This document shows, in pieces, positions 6,517 through 16,900 of a DNA stretch of 34,085 nt. Numbering within the stretch: position 1 is the stretch's first letter; every line of letters starts with the position of its first letter. The DNA is taken from the NCBI RefSeq assembly GCF_012933545.1, contig NZ_JAADJU010000019.1, forward strand, positions 1 to 34,085, in the 5' to 3' direction. The notes beneath the pieces were generated by a model. The model ran no database searches. It was given only the letters and a program-made list of their open reading frames with translations, and was not told the origin of the DNA. The position numbers and the translations under genes were made by a program. Source of the DNA: Rouxiella aceris (lineage in GTDB: Bacteria > Pseudomonadota > Gammaproteobacteria > Enterobacterales > Enterobacteriaceae).

Positions 6517-7797
6517 CAGTGCATAGCGGTTAAGCAACTGAACGAACCTGGCATCTATTTCATTTAACAATGCCGGTTCCATCTTTTGCTGCTGCCGCTG
6601 CTGATCGAGTTGTCTTAATAACTCTTCCAGCGGCGGTGAAACCAGCAAGGGTTGTTGGATGGCAAATACCGCCGATTTCAGCTCGGACACAGTCATATAG
6701 CGTTTTTTCGGCTCATCCAGCGCGTTTAGCCGATCGGCCAGCTGTTGCAGGCCACTTTGCGCCTGTTGCCAGCCCGCCAGACGTTCAACGGGAAAAGCCT
6801 TCGCCGCACGTTGCTGTTGCCAGCGTTGAGTAAGCAGCAATACCTGGGGATTATGCGGCCACAACCGCTGCGCCTGCCGCACCTGTTGACGGGCATAGTT
6901 TTGTGCCCATAGCGGCGATAGCCGTGCAAGACCATCAAGTTGCTGCGCCATACGCGGGACGATCTCCTCGGCCAGGCTGGCGGCGGAGCTGGTTGGTATC
7001 TCCAGCGGCGCCAGCGTCACAGGCAACGGACGGGTTGCTGCCAGCAACGCCGTTTTCAGCGGATCGCTGGCGCGCCATTGCCAGCACCAGGCAATGCCCA
7101 ACAGCAGGGCCATCCCGAGGATACCGGTAAGCAAACCCGGCCATTGCCGTGACAACCAATGACCAGCGGCTTGCCGACGGTCTCCCGCCTGACGGGGAAC
7201 ATAAAAATGCGGAACGATGGGGGCAACTGTCGGTAAAGGCGCGACCGGGAGCGGAACGATCCCCTGCTCGGCACGCTGACGCTCCAGGCGCTTTGCCCGG
7301 TTTTTCAGTTGCTGGCAGAGGTCTTCAAGCTGACTTATGGGTTCAAGCTCTCTGGCGACGAGTTGTTCAAGCATGCGCGTCAGCAACTTTTCCATACGGT
7401 AAATATTGGCCATGTCGTCACGCTCGCTATCGGCAATGCGTAACACCTGCTGTAAACGCTGCGCCAGCCAGATAAGAAGAGTCAAACGCGCGGGAGTTTG
7501 TGTCGGCCATAGCGTCGGCCACTGCTGCACCAGCAGTTCGGCCACCAACGTCAGTCCTTGCTCCATTCCAGGCAAACCGGCAATTTTCGCTCGGGCCAAG
7601 CAGTAATAGGTGGCCGTTTGCAGCTCCACACCGTTTTGCTGAAACAATCCCTGGCATAATTGCTCAACCTGATGCCAGTTTACGTCCGGCCGTGCCGGAT
7701 GGGTCAGTTTACCTATTTCGTGGCATAACAGGGTAAATTCGCTTAGCGAACGCGGATCGCCGCCGATGCGTAAGTTAGCGTCATAAGAGTCTGTCAT
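6496..7797 (-). CDS. TssA-like T6SS accessory protein with ImpA_N and VasL-type C-terminus
   Basis: A 433-aa protein with an N-terminal ImpA domain (about 10-120, including GDPRSLSEFTLL and ATYYCLARAKIAGL), a charged probable coiled coil near 140-175, a Pro-rich linker, one transmembrane helix (LLTGILGMALLLGIAW) and a C-terminal helical VasL-like region. Related TssA-type proteins (VasL, TagA) sit at the membrane or distal sheath end and help assemble or stop the growing sheath; that role here is inferred. The ATG at 7797 shares one base with the tssE stop (TGATG), so translation is coupled; AGGA lies upstream. It is the last gene of the T6SS operon. It differs from the true TssA at 11661-13241, which lacks the transmembrane helix. 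Confidence 0.82.
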   Translation of the reverse strand: MTDSYDANLRIGGDPRSLSEFTLLCHEIGKLTHPARPDVNWHQVEQLCQGLFQQNGVELQTATYYCLARAKIAGLPGMEQGLTLVAELLVQQWPTLWPTQTPARLTLLIWLAQRLQQVLRIADSERDDMANIYRMEKLLTRMLEQLVARELEPISQLEDLCQQLKNRAKRLERQRAEQGIVPLPVAPLPTVAPIVPHFYVPRQAGDRRQAAGHWLSRQWPGLLTGILGMALLLGIAWCWQWRASDPLKTALLAATRPLPVTLAPLEIPTSSAASLAEEIVPRMAQQLDGLARLSPLWAQNYARQQVRQAQRLWPHNPQVLLLTQRWQQQRAAKAFPVERLAGWQQAQSGLQQLADRLNALDEPKKRYMTVSELKSAVFAIQQPLLVSPPLEELLRQLDQQRQQQKMEPALLNEIDARFVQLLNRYALLTDEGG

Positions 7798-8252
7798 CAC
7801 GGTTCCTGATTATTATGGGCCAGCCATTGCTGCTGACGCAGATGGCGCACTAATACTTTTCCTTCAGCGGTAAACAAGGTGCCAAAACGCACCTGCCCCA
7901 TTCCCTTGAGTTCTGCTTCCAGGCTATAGGCCAGTTGACCGGGTTGAGTTTGTGGCAACAGCACAATATCCAGGCGCATAATCCGCGGCTCATATTTTCT
8001 GATCACCTGCCGCAGACGTCGTAACAACTCCTGGGCCGAACTGGGCATCCCCTGCAGGATCTGGCTCATATCCGGCAATCCATAGTCCGGCAGGTGCGCC
8101 AGTTGTCCCGCGCGACTATTAAACAGACGTTGCAGATTATCCAGCACCGATAACACGCGGCGGTCCTCTTCACTGACTTGCTGCATGGGCAGACCGCCGC
8201 TAAAATTCTGTGTTAATACCTCATACAATGAAGGCCCAAGGTTTGGCGACAT
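7797..8252 (-). CDS. tssE: T6SS baseplate protein TssE (gp25-like)
   Basis: A 151-aa homologue of phage T4 gp25, the baseplate component that starts sheath polymerisation. Conserved features are the SRAGQLAHLPDYGLPDMS segment (46-63) and the EPR motif in IRKYEPRIMRLDI (YEPR at 87-90). The length is typical. A strong AAGGAG ribosome binding site precedes the ATG, 3 nt after the tssJ stop codon. It works with TssF, TssG, TssK and VgrG in the cytoplasmic baseplate docked on the TssJLM complex. Confidence 0.93.
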   Translation of the reverse strand: MSPNLGPSLYEVLTQNFSGGLPMQQVSEEDRRVLSVLDNLQRLFNSRAGQLAHLPDYGLPDMSQILQGMPSSAQELLRRLRQVIRKYEPRIMRLDIVLLPQTQPGQLAYSLEAELKGMGQVRFGTLFTAEGKVLVRHLRQQQWLAHNNQEP

Positions 8253-8255
8253 GGT

Positions 8256-8786
8256 TCACTCCTTATTAAGTGGTTTAAGTTGTACCTGCCGGCTGTGCAA
8301 TTCAATAACCCGTGGCTTATCAGGATCGAGGTCTGCGCGGTCGATAACCACGCGCCAGCTGTTTTGCGCAATTTCCGGTGACAAGAACAGTGCCATCACT
8401 GCCACATGTTTTGCCTGCGGATCCAGCGGTATATCCAGTGCTGCGCTGCCATTGGGCTGCACCCTGAGATCGCGCTGATCGAGCAAATCCGCTTTCAGAA
8501 CCTGACTATCGACGTCGGACAGTTGCTGGTAATCGGCAGTATCAAACGCCTTGCGTTCCCTGAGCTGGTAAACACGCACAACGGTGGCCAGGGGTTCTCC
8601 CTGTGGATTGTTATTGCTGGCATGACGGGCATTAAAATCCAGATGAAGGGTTTTTACCTGTTTGTAAAAAATAGCTTTGGTTGTTGATATGGTGCCATCG
8701 GAGACTTTTTGCGTCAGGCCGCAACCGACCAGCAGGCTGCTTATCACTAATAGCGGCAGAAGAGATTTAAAAACGGTAATTGCCAT
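8256..8786 (-). CDS. tssJ: T6SS outer-membrane lipoprotein TssJ
   Basis: A 176-aa lipoprotein of the T6SS membrane complex. The signal peptide MAITVFKSLLPLLVISSLLVGC has its lipobox LVGC with the lipidated Cys at residue 22. The mature domain (KTLHLDFNARHASNNN, VVRVYQLRERKAFDTADYQQL) matches the TssJ/SciN beta-sandwich that binds the periplasmic tip of TssM. The ATG at 8786 has GAGG 6 nt upstream; a TTG four codons earlier is less likely. The start overlaps the tssG end by 20 nt. No Asp is visible at position +2 (sequence CGLTQ), compatible with outer-membrane sorting. Confidence 0.93.
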   Translation of the reverse strand: MAITVFKSLLPLLVISSLLVGCGLTQKVSDGTISTTKAIFYKQVKTLHLDFNARHASNNNPQGEPLATVVRVYQLRERKAFDTADYQQLSDVDSQVLKADLLDQRDLRVQPNGSAALDIPLDPQAKHVAVMALFLSPEIAQNSWRVVIDRADLDPDKPRVIELHSRQVQLKPLNKE

Positions 8787-9861
8787 CAGAAGCCTCAATA
8801 GGATGTGGATTGGGGGCCAACCCCTGATAACGTCCCAGATTCAGGGTCAGGGTCCGTGGATTTTGCGAAGATAAGGACGACGGCGTATCGCGCAACACCG
8901 CGGTCAACCCGAGTCGTGGCGCAAGAGGTGTCGGCATCGAATGCAATTGCGCATCTGCCAGCGCCTCTCTGGGTAGCACCAGTTGCAGACGTACCTGATA
9001 ACGTGCACCAAGATACACATGCAATAATCCCTGAAGATCCTGCAGCAAAGGGCCGCCAGGTAACCAGGCTTCGATTTCGTCGCGATCTTCGCAATGCAGT
9101 TTGAGTAATAACTGGCTGTTGACGTCGATACTGCTATTCCCCAATACCGGTCGTTGTTGCAACGTGACGCGCCGTTGCTCGCTGAGCTGCACCGGCTGCC
9201 TGACGTAGACTTTCACAGGGTCGTGCGGGCAAACTTCTGCCCGGGTATGGCACGCCAGCAAACTGACCAGAGCGCCAATACCTTCGGCAGTACGTGTCGG
9301 TAAGCGCAGCGTGCACAGCAGCGCCAGAAATCGCGAAATCGGCGCACCAATTTGTTTTTCGGTGCCCGGTATCCCCAGACCCACCAGCCCCAATAAATAT
9401 TGCGAGGTCTCATCTTTGCCGCCAGTGACAAAGCTTGCCGGATAGGAGTATTTCCGCCAGATACGATAAAACTGGGTGGTCAGGCGGTGATTAAAAATAT
9501 CAAGGAAATCACTGACCGCATCGCTGCCCTCCTGTTGCTGGGCAATATCATCGATATAACAGCTGGGTAATGGCGACTCAACGCCATAGAGTCCGAGAAA
9601 CTGCGTACTTACCCGGGGGGGACGGGTCGGATGTTCACTATCGTAAGTGAGTGCTTTTAATTCGCTAACCGGAAATCCCATGCCGGGATGAGGATGAAAG
9701 CGCACCGGCTCATCACGCAGATGGCTGTCACTTCCCAGACTGCTGTCCGCGGGCATGGCCTGCTCTACCAGTTGGCAAAAGCGGTAGAAGTTGATTTTGG
9801 CAACATAGGGGGCCAGTTGTCCGATTAGCCCGGGATGCGTGGGCGGTGATTTTCGTTCCAT
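8767..9861 (-). CDS. tssG: T6SS baseplate protein TssG
   Basis: A 364-aa baseplate wedge protein that forms a complex with TssF and TssE. Family features include the early INFYRFCQLVEQAM segment, VRFHPHPGMGFPVSELKAL, and the conserved FLGLYGVESPLPSCYIDDI followed by FLDIFNHRLTTQFYRIWRKY. The length is slightly above the usual 330-350 aa. The start overlaps the tssF 3' end by 37 nt, with a GGAAAGG ribosome binding site inside tssF. The tssF-tssG adjacency is almost universal in T6SS clusters. Confidence 0.94.
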   Translation of the reverse strand: MERKSPPTHPGLIGQLAPYVAKINFYRFCQLVEQAMPADSSLGSDSHLRDEPVRFHPHPGMGFPVSELKALTYDSEHPTRPPRVSTQFLGLYGVESPLPSCYIDDIAQQQEGSDAVSDFLDIFNHRLTTQFYRIWRKYSYPASFVTGGKDETSQYLLGLVGLGIPGTEKQIGAPISRFLALLCTLRLPTRTAEGIGALVSLLACHTRAEVCPHDPVKVYVRQPVQLSEQRRVTLQQRPVLGNSSIDVNSQLLLKLHCEDRDEIEAWLPGGPLLQDLQGLLHVYLGARYQVRLQLVLPREALADAQLHSMPTPLAPRLGLTAVLRDTPSSLSSQNPRTLTLNLGRYQGLAPNPHPIEASDGNYRF

Positions 9862-11588
9862 CGAATAGCCTTTCCGCTAGGTTGAATAATCAGCGTCAGT
9901 TGGGTAAAAAGATGAACATCGGCATATAGCGCAAAGAAGCGGTTAAGCATCTCGCCAAACAGATTGATATCCCCTTCGCCGCTAAACCCCTCGCTGTTGA
10001 GTGTGACTTCGATATCGCTGCCGCGCAGTAAAAAACCCTGCTCAAATCGGGTGATCAGATGCTGTTTTACATCAACAATAGCTTCGAGCTTGCGGCGGGT
10101 CATTTCATCATCGCGCCAGTCATACAGTGCCAGGGTGCCGCGCAGCACCTCGGCGCTGGCGATCATGCTTAAAAAATTGGATCCCAGGTGGCTCATGATC
10201 CGCCAGTGGAAGCGATCTTCTGCCGGCGGGTAACAAGGTAAAGTCGGAGAACAGAGGCTTTTTACCTTGACCTGCACAGGTAGCGACTGTTCGCAGCGAT
10301 TTATCTGCGCGCTATTCAGCGCCTTACGAGGTAACTGGCCGTTGGTGCCAGTGATTTGCAACGACAAGGTTTCATGTAAAAACAGCCGGTCGTCTTCCCA
10401 CGCCTGGCCGCCAAGGATTAACCAGGTATCGTACAGACCGGAGGGGCCACGTTTAACCCGGGTGTGATAATAACGCTCCGGGGCGCTATGACGTAACATA
10501 CCGCCGCGATGGCGGAAACTACTGAAGGGCGCATATTGCGTTGTCTCGCTGCGCGACGAGCCATTGACATTATCAACGGAATAGATCTCGGTATGTCCAT
10601 CCTGCAGACGACGTGGCCTCAGCAGATATTCGTTTTTCAGACCGTCAACCACCAGCGGATCGGCCTCAATGGTAAACAGATTTATCACTGGAACCGCATG
10701 CAGACAGATATTGCCGCTGGCCAGCGGCAGTTGATGATCCCACAGCTCGCTAAATACCACCTCCAGCTCAAACCACGGCGTTTTTGGCGCCAGCGGCATT
10801 TGCTCCAGGCCATTAAGCTGTACAAACATAAATTTCTCACGAAAGGTGAAATACTCCAGCAGCAATTGATAGCCACTAAAGGCGCTGTCCCCCTTGGGCC
10901 ATAAACTTTCATGATCGGCAAAGCCGCCAGGAGAAAAATAGCCGTTGAAGGGCTGACGATCGATGCTGCCTGCAACGCGGAAATAGATTGCAGCCTGACG
11001 TTTGGTCAACGCCAAATGCAGGGCAGCGCTAACCGGGGTGTCGGCGTTAAGATAGAAACTGAGACGGCTAAAATCAGCCTGGCCAGGCGCTATCATTTCA
11101 CTGAGTTGAAAACGCAGGCGTAGCATCGAGCGGCCATCGGACTCGGTAAGCATTTGTGCTTGTTCGAGTTGCAAGGGATGCAGGCGGAGCTCACGCGTAG
11201 TGCGATAGCGACACAGCGTCTGCCTGGGACCGACCGGTTCGGAAAGCACCTGAAAACCGGCAGGAATTGTCTGATTCATTTTCATCTGATCAATAACGGG
11301 GGTGAATTGCACAATCGATAATGACGGGATGGTGCGCAAATAATGTGGCCACAGCAGGCTGACCAATCCCTCAGTAAACTCTGGCACAGAGTCATCAAGC
11401 TTTTCACGCAGGCGCCCCATCGAAAAGGCAAAGCCCTCGAACAGTCGTTCAACATAAGGATCGACATCACCAACCCGATCCAGATTAAGTTCGGCTGCCC
11501 GGTCGGGGTGCGTCTGGGCAAACTCCCGGGCAGCTTCTCTCAGATAACGCATTTCTGCTTCATAGTAACGCAGTGTCAAATCTTCCAT
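9825..11588 (-). CDS. tssF: T6SS baseplate protein TssF
   Basis: A 587-aa baseplate protein, normal for the family. The start MEDLTLRYYEAEMRYL is the family's usual N-terminus, so the ATG at 11588 (GGGAAGG upstream) is preferred over an in-frame start at 11630. Other hallmarks are DPYVERLFEGFAFSMGRLRE, LVSLLWPHYLRTIPS and the C-terminal GSDIEVTLNSEGFSGEGDINLFGEMLNRFFALY region (split across the last 100 residues). It forms the wedge with two TssF per TssG in known systems. It lies 72 nt downstream of tssA and overlaps tssG. Confidence 0.95.
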   Translation of the reverse strand: MEDLTLRYYEAEMRYLREAAREFAQTHPDRAAELNLDRVGDVDPYVERLFEGFAFSMGRLREKLDDSVPEFTEGLVSLLWPHYLRTIPSLSIVQFTPVIDQMKMNQTIPAGFQVLSEPVGPRQTLCRYRTTRELRLHPLQLEQAQMLTESDGRSMLRLRFQLSEMIAPGQADFSRLSFYLNADTPVSAALHLALTKRQAAIYFRVAGSIDRQPFNGYFSPGGFADHESLWPKGDSAFSGYQLLLEYFTFREKFMFVQLNGLEQMPLAPKTPWFELEVVFSELWDHQLPLASGNICLHAVPVINLFTIEADPLVVDGLKNEYLLRPRRLQDGHTEIYSVDNVNGSSRSETTQYAPFSSFRHRGGMLRHSAPERYYHTRVKRGPSGLYDTWLILGGQAWEDDRLFLHETLSLQITGTNGQLPRKALNSAQINRCEQSLPVQVKVKSLCSPTLPCYPPAEDRFHWRIMSHLGSNFLSMIASAEVLRGTLALYDWRDDEMTRRKLEAIVDVKQHLITRFEQGFLLRGSDIEVTLNSEGFSGEGDINLFGEMLNRFFALYADVHLFTQLTLIIQPSGKAIRWNENHRPRIPG

Positions 11589-11660
11589 ACCACCTTCCCT
11601 GTAATAGAACAGACCCTTTGGTAGTGCCAAATACTCCCGTCAGATCGCCAATAGGGCGCA

Positions 11661-13241
11661 CTAGCACAACACTGCCGCACGCGCCGGGTCGATCGCCACC
11701 AGCCCCGCCAAAAGCGTCTCCATCTGCTGTTGAATTTGCTGCTTATCGCCGTCATTACGTTGCTGCCGGAGGCGAAGCTGCTTTAATAAACTGGCACGCA
11801 CTTCAAATAGCAGCTCTGGCTCCCAGTCGGCCAGACTGAGTTGTGCGGGTGTTTGATTGAGTTCGGCAAGCAGGCAACACGCCATTTCATTCTTGCCGCA
11901 TTGTTCCGCTACCCGCGCCATTAATAGCCGTTGCAACCAACGCTGGCGCAGACTGCGTATATTCTGAACTTGTAGCAACCATTTAAAAGCATCTTCAATA
12001 CCGCTACTATCTGCCTGGGCGAGAAGTTCACTTTCCAGCCCCAGAACCTCATTGCTGTTGTCACTGGCGACCTTCTCTGGCGGCGACCAGCCCTTTGCAT
12101 TTTCATTGATCAGTTGCTCGATCCAGATACGCGTCGCCTCATCGGCAAAGGGAGTACCGTCGTTGTAATTTTGCAGTTCAAGGCCTGGCAGACGCAGCAG
12201 CAACAGCCGCAGATCCTGAGCAATTACCTCCTCCCAGTCAGCGTATGGCTGCCCGGCATGTTTCAGTGCCTGACAACTGTACCACTGCAGATCCAACCAA
12301 AAATGATTGACTCCCTGGGTGAAGATACTGCCGGCCTTGTCCAACAGTTCCAGCCAGTTTTTCTGGGCGTAAAGACGTTTGAGCTTACCGCGCAGCTCCC
12401 CGCGAGGCGGCAATAAACGCGTATTGCCCTTGTCGTCCTGCGGTGGCAATTGATACACCGTATCCCAACGTAATACCCGCATCAGCCGGGCGCTGGCCAA
12501 ACCGCCCTGCGGCTGGTCATGCAAATACTCCGCCAGCACCTTACCCTGCTCGAGCAGGTCACGCCCCGACTGAATGTTTTTGACTGGTGCCGTGGCTACC
12601 GCCCCGCTCTCATCCCCACTGACCGCCTGTTGGGGCACCAGCGCATTGGCGCCCCCCGCCCGCGCCAGGCGAGTTTCCAGCATACCAATCAGCGGGTCGA
12701 GACAAGGACGGCAGCTTTCCGGCCATTGACGCAGGCTGGCTTGCATCCAGCACAGCGCCGCTATCGCGCGAGCAAAATCCGGTAATGCCACTTCCGGATG
12801 GCGTGCCAGCGCATCCTGCATTTTGCTTGCCGCCAGCCATTCCAGCGCCACTTTTCGACTCTGCGCACGCGTTGGCAGTAGTTTCTCGCCATACCTGGCC
12901 AGCAATCCACTTAGCAGTGCCAGCCCATCGGCCAAGCCGGCATCGCCATCCTGCCAGGTACGCGCCCATAAATAGTAGGTCGCCACCCGCACATCTTTGC
13001 CGCAGTCGATTAACAGGGTTTGCGCCAGTTGACACACCCGCGTCGTATCCGACCCCGAGAGCTTATTGACCTCCTCGCGCAGACATTGAAAATCATCGTG
13101 ATAAGCGGGATCTTCGCCAAGTGGGTTTTCCTCGCTAACTGGTAATAGCCATTTTTCCCACAGCGCCGCCTGTTCCACCGCTAACGCCAGGGCATCCCCT
13201 GTAGGCAGCAGGTTATTTGCAAGAGCCGTTAATATGGGCAT
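11661..13241 (-). CDS. tssA: T6SS assembly protein TssA (ImpA_N plus VasJ-type C-terminus)
   Basis: A 526-aa protein with an N-terminal ImpA domain (LWEKWLLPVSEENPLGEDPAY and, further on, ATYYLWARTWQDGDAGLADG) and a C-terminal VasJ-like domain (QLSLADWEPELLFEVRASLL near 455-475). TssA proteins bind the baseplate and then the distal sheath tip to coordinate tube and sheath growth. AAGGAAAAACT precedes the ATG. The gene follows a 183-nt A+T-rich gap after the yiaA-like gene, so it may have its own promoter. A second, membrane-anchored ImpA_N protein is encoded at the end of the operon (6496-7797). Confidence 0.92.
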   Translation of the reverse strand: MPILTALANNLLPTGDALALAVEQAALWEKWLLPVSEENPLGEDPAYHDDFQCLREEVNKLSGSDTTRVCQLAQTLLIDCGKDVRVATYYLWARTWQDGDAGLADGLALLSGLLARYGEKLLPTRAQSRKVALEWLAASKMQDALARHPEVALPDFARAIAALCWMQASLRQWPESCRPCLDPLIGMLETRLARAGGANALVPQQAVSGDESGAVATAPVKNIQSGRDLLEQGKVLAEYLHDQPQGGLASARLMRVLRWDTVYQLPPQDDKGNTRLLPPRGELRGKLKRLYAQKNWLELLDKAGSIFTQGVNHFWLDLQWYSCQALKHAGQPYADWEEVIAQDLRLLLLRLPGLELQNYNDGTPFADEATRIWIEQLINENAKGWSPPEKVASDNSNEVLGLESELLAQADSSGIEDAFKWLLQVQNIRSLRQRWLQRLLMARVAEQCGKNEMACCLLAELNQTPAQLSLADWEPELLFEVRASLLKQLRLRQQRNDGDKQQIQQQMETLLAGLVAIDPARAAVLC

Positions 13242-13361
13242 AGTTTTTCCTTACCGACTTTAATCTATTAATTAAGATGATTTATTAACTTGCTACTGAA
13301 TAGCAACATGTTTGTTTTTATTTAAAAAACTCGCCCCAATCATTACTGACAGCTTAATAAC

Positions 13362-13393
13362 CGAACAATAAAAATCAATTATTTTATTGCTCG
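13362..13393. repeat. Inverted repeat in the yiaA-tssA gap
   Basis: The arms CGAACAATAAAA (13362-13373) and TTTTATTGCTCG (13382-13393) are reverse complements except for one pair, around an 8-nt loop. It is the only clear structure in the 183-nt A+T-rich gap 13242-13424. It could be a weak terminator for the upstream gene or a regulator site; the stem is too A+T-rich to call it a terminator with confidence. Confidence 0.5.
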
Positions 13394-13424
13394 AATAAAA
13401 TTTATTAAAAACAGGCTTATAAAA

Positions 13425-13871
13425 TCAATATTCTTTATCGTCGGGCTCAATTGTCGATGTCGATATATATCCCTCACGCTTATTCACTGCGTCACGAACA
13501 TTTTTCTGCACCGCCACCGCGCCGAACAAGCCAAGAAAGAAGGTGACACCATAGAAACCCTTTTCACTTAACAATAACGAGGCATTCCATAGTCCGGCCA
13601 CCAGCAGGATCACCGAAATCAAGAAGGCTAAAATACAAACGCCGTGATAAAGATCGGTGGTTGGGATGTTTTCCATTCTGTCACGAACAGTTTTCTGTAG
13701 TGAAATGGCAGAAAACAATCCAAGTACCAACACCGCAATATAATACCCTTTTTCATTAAAGGGTATCTCGGCATTCCATAAGCCAATAAGGTAGACAATT
13801 ACGCCACCAATCATGGCAATCCATGAAATGGCATTAAATGCCGCAGAAGTCTGTTGAATTTTATTTTCCAT
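13425..13871 (-). CDS. yiaA: YiaA/YiaB-family inner membrane protein
   Basis: A 148-aa inner-membrane protein with four hydrophobic helices arranged as two tandem two-helix YiaA/B repeats. The first repeat contains [20 protein letters not shown] and ends in SLQKTVRD; the second contains [20 protein letters not shown] and ends in VQKNVRD. It strongly resembles E. coli YiaA across its length (recognised from memory). Its function is unknown. AGGTGAACTAA precedes the ATG. It sits between tssM and tssA, in the same direction, with A+T-rich gaps of 104 and 183 nt on either side. These genes are normally found outside T6SS loci, so it looks like an insertion or an accessory acquired by the cluster. 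Confidence 0.88.
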   Translation of the reverse strand: MENKIQQTSAAFNAISWIAMIGGVIVYLIGLWNAEIPFNEKGYYIAVLVLGLFSAISLQKTVRDRMENIPTTDLYHGVCILAFLISVILLVAGLWNASLLLSEKGFYGVTFFLGLFGAVAVQKNVRDAVNKREGYISTSTIEPDDKEY

Positions 13872-13975
13872 TTAGTTCACCTATTAATATTTGATTGATT
13901 TAAGTTACATGAAATATAATTTAATTATGCAGAATGATGCTCCCTTCTGACGTTTATCTTATTGGCACTTATTTA

Positions 13976-16900
13976 TTAATGTCCTTTCTCTGCCCTGTCC
14001 CGGGTTAAAAATATCTGTTTAGGCAGCACAAAACCTCGCAGGCGCAGCAGTGCCAGCGGGCCTTCATCTAGTTCAGTGCGCAGCTCATAGAGTAGAGGTA
14101 AACCATCCTGGGCGGTAAATCGCAGAGTATAGCCGCTTGCCACGCCGGGATTGGCGGTGACCTGTGCCTGTTGCAACAGGCGGATCAGTCCCCAGTGACC
14201 AGGATGTTCGGCAAAGATACGGGTGCTCGCCTTGTTACTGATCCAGCGTAAACTCGCGCCGGGCGCCGAGGTATCAGCGGGCCAGTTCATCTGCGTCCAG
14301 ACCGGCAACTGATTAAAATAGCTAAGCGGCTGATTGTCGATCAGCAGGTCGGTCTGTACCACGCCACGTGCGGTGCCCGGCCGCAGTGCAAAATGCATTC
14401 CGGCTTCACCATTAACAAACACCACATCGGCCAGGTAGCCAAGCAGGTTGACGGCTTCCAAAAATTCCGGGTTAAAGGTCAGCCCCTGGGTATTGCTGCT
14501 GTTGGGTACCCAGCGACTTCCTTCCTTACGCAGTACGCCTGCCAGACGACTTTCCAGAAAACGCTGGATCCGTCCGGTGTCGGCGCGCAGGTATTGCGAC
14601 AGCAGCGGCAAAGAGGCGTCGCTGCCGACAGCATTAAAAGGATAACGTCCGCTAAACGCCTTTTGCCAGTCATTGACAATCGCCGCCTGCCATTGTTCGT
14701 TCAGACTGCGAGCAGTAGGCATTAATACCTGTTGCCAGGCCTGCTCCATCGGCGAAACAAACAGCGCCTGCCCGAGACCTTGCCATTGTTGCCCCAAACC
14801 AGCAGCAAGCAAACTGCCATAGTCACGGGTCTCGGTCAGATCCACACCATTACCCTGGAAAACTGTTTGCGCCAACTCCTGCATCCGCACCTGCGCATCG
14901 GCCGTACTGGTGATCTGTTGCAGCTTAAGGCGCACACGCGTCACCCGAGTAAGATAGCTCTGTAAACTAAGCGGGATACTGCCTTGGCTGGTATTGGCGT
15001 TATCCATCAGCGCCAGCAGCGGGCCAAAAGTGCTGTCCAGCGGACCATGCCAACCACGACTTTGGTCGATTACCACAGGCTCCGGCCTGTTAAGCAGATT
15101 TTTCGCCGACTTCACCAGAGAATCGGCCACCGCCTCGCCGCTCTGGCCAGTGCTTCCCTGGTAGGCCAGAGTATTAAACAGCGCGATCAGCGGCGACTCG
15201 CGGAAATCGGCCATTAACGCCAGTTGCTCAATAGCATCTGAGAGCGTTTGTGCCTGATGCCACTGGATGCTGTTAAGAAACCCCTGCCAACTGGTGGCAA
15301 AATCAGTGAAATAGCGTTCGCTGAGGCGGGCTTTTAGCGCCTCGGGCGAATCAGCGACATTGCGGCCGCGTTGGCTGTCGCTGAGTACCCAGTCAATCTC
15401 TTCCCAGCGTTGACGTACCACTTTGTCGATGGCACTGGATACCTCATTTTCCCAGGCGCTGCGGGTAAAGATCCCCGGCACTACCGCATGGGTGCTAAAC
15501 AACTGTCTGGCATCGGTATCGCCAATCATCTGACCCAAGTGCATATCGCCATAATTTTTTGCCATCTGCTGCAACATAGTCTGGTATAGCGTTGTTTCAG
15601 CATTGCGTACTACCATTTCACGCAGCAGGATCCTGCGTACATCGCTGACCAGGCCATTATCGAGAGGGATTTTCCACTGCGGATGGCTGGCCAGATTCTG
15701 GCTATAAAAGCCAAGCAACGGCGGCGCTAACGCCTGCCACAAACCAACAGACACTCCTTGGCGCTGTGGCCAGTTTTGTTGCAACTGACGTAATAGAAAG
15801 GCGGGATCACTTTTTTCCGGGCGCGCCATCATCAAATAGGCCTTCAACTGGTCATAACCCTTTTTCGCCCGCGCCGCCCCCAGAGGCCGGTCAGAAGGCA
15901 TGGCAGCCAGCTCAGCCAGTTGTTGCCGTAAAATTTCCGCAGCCTGATCGCGGATTAGCAAACTATTGTTATGGGCATAGCGTGGCCACAGCGCCTGTAA
16001 CAACGCGTTGTTATAACTTAATCCCAGTCGTGTATACCAGGGAACGCCACTGACCTGACGATGCTGCAAGGTAGCTATTGATTGTTGCAGAGCCAATTGC
16101 TGATTAAGACGCTCCTCCAGCGGCAGATCCTCAGCGCTGGCCGCTTTTGCTCGTTCGACGCTGCTAGTAATTAACTGGCGATTGCTAAACCAGGAGACCA
16201 GCAATCCCCCGGCGGCAAGTAGGGTAATAGTCAGCAGGCAACTGCCTGCAGTTTTACGCCAGACTCCACCGGTACGCTGAGGAAATAATCCTGCGGGCAA
16301 GCGAGTTAACGACTCAAGTACTATTTGCCAGCTATTATCGGCTCCCCAACTATGGGCAGCGCTGCGCGTACTGCCAGTAAGTGGCAAACTAAACACCACG
16401 CCCGCCAGCGGCAAAGGTCGATAGGGACCGAGAAACGCCGCCAGTCCGGCGGTTAAACGTTCAATACCGCCCTGTAACAGATCCCATGCCAGCCGCAGTA
16501 AAAAATCATGGCGTGAGTCCTGCATTAGCTGCTGCGTACCTTGTGCAATCAACTGCGGCGTCAGCGAAGTGAGACTGGCCGTCAGGGTCTGCGGCTGGCA
16601 GCCTGGCGGCAGCAGACAACCCACCGACTGGGTTTTACGCCCGTCCTGTGACCAGCGGCTATGCTGCAGGCCCCAGACAAACAGTGGCAGTTGCCAACCC
16701 AATTGCTGATAACTTGCCGTAAGCGCACGAGCTATGCTATCCAGTTTGTCCGCCGTCAATTCAGCGATCAGTGGCTCCGGCAGCGGTGCCTGTCCTGTCA
16801 GCGGTTGACTAAAACCGTCAGTGACCCATACCACCCCGTCAAGTGGTCGACGATGCAGTTGACGCACGGCGCTTAAAACAGGACTGTGCGGCAACTCGGT

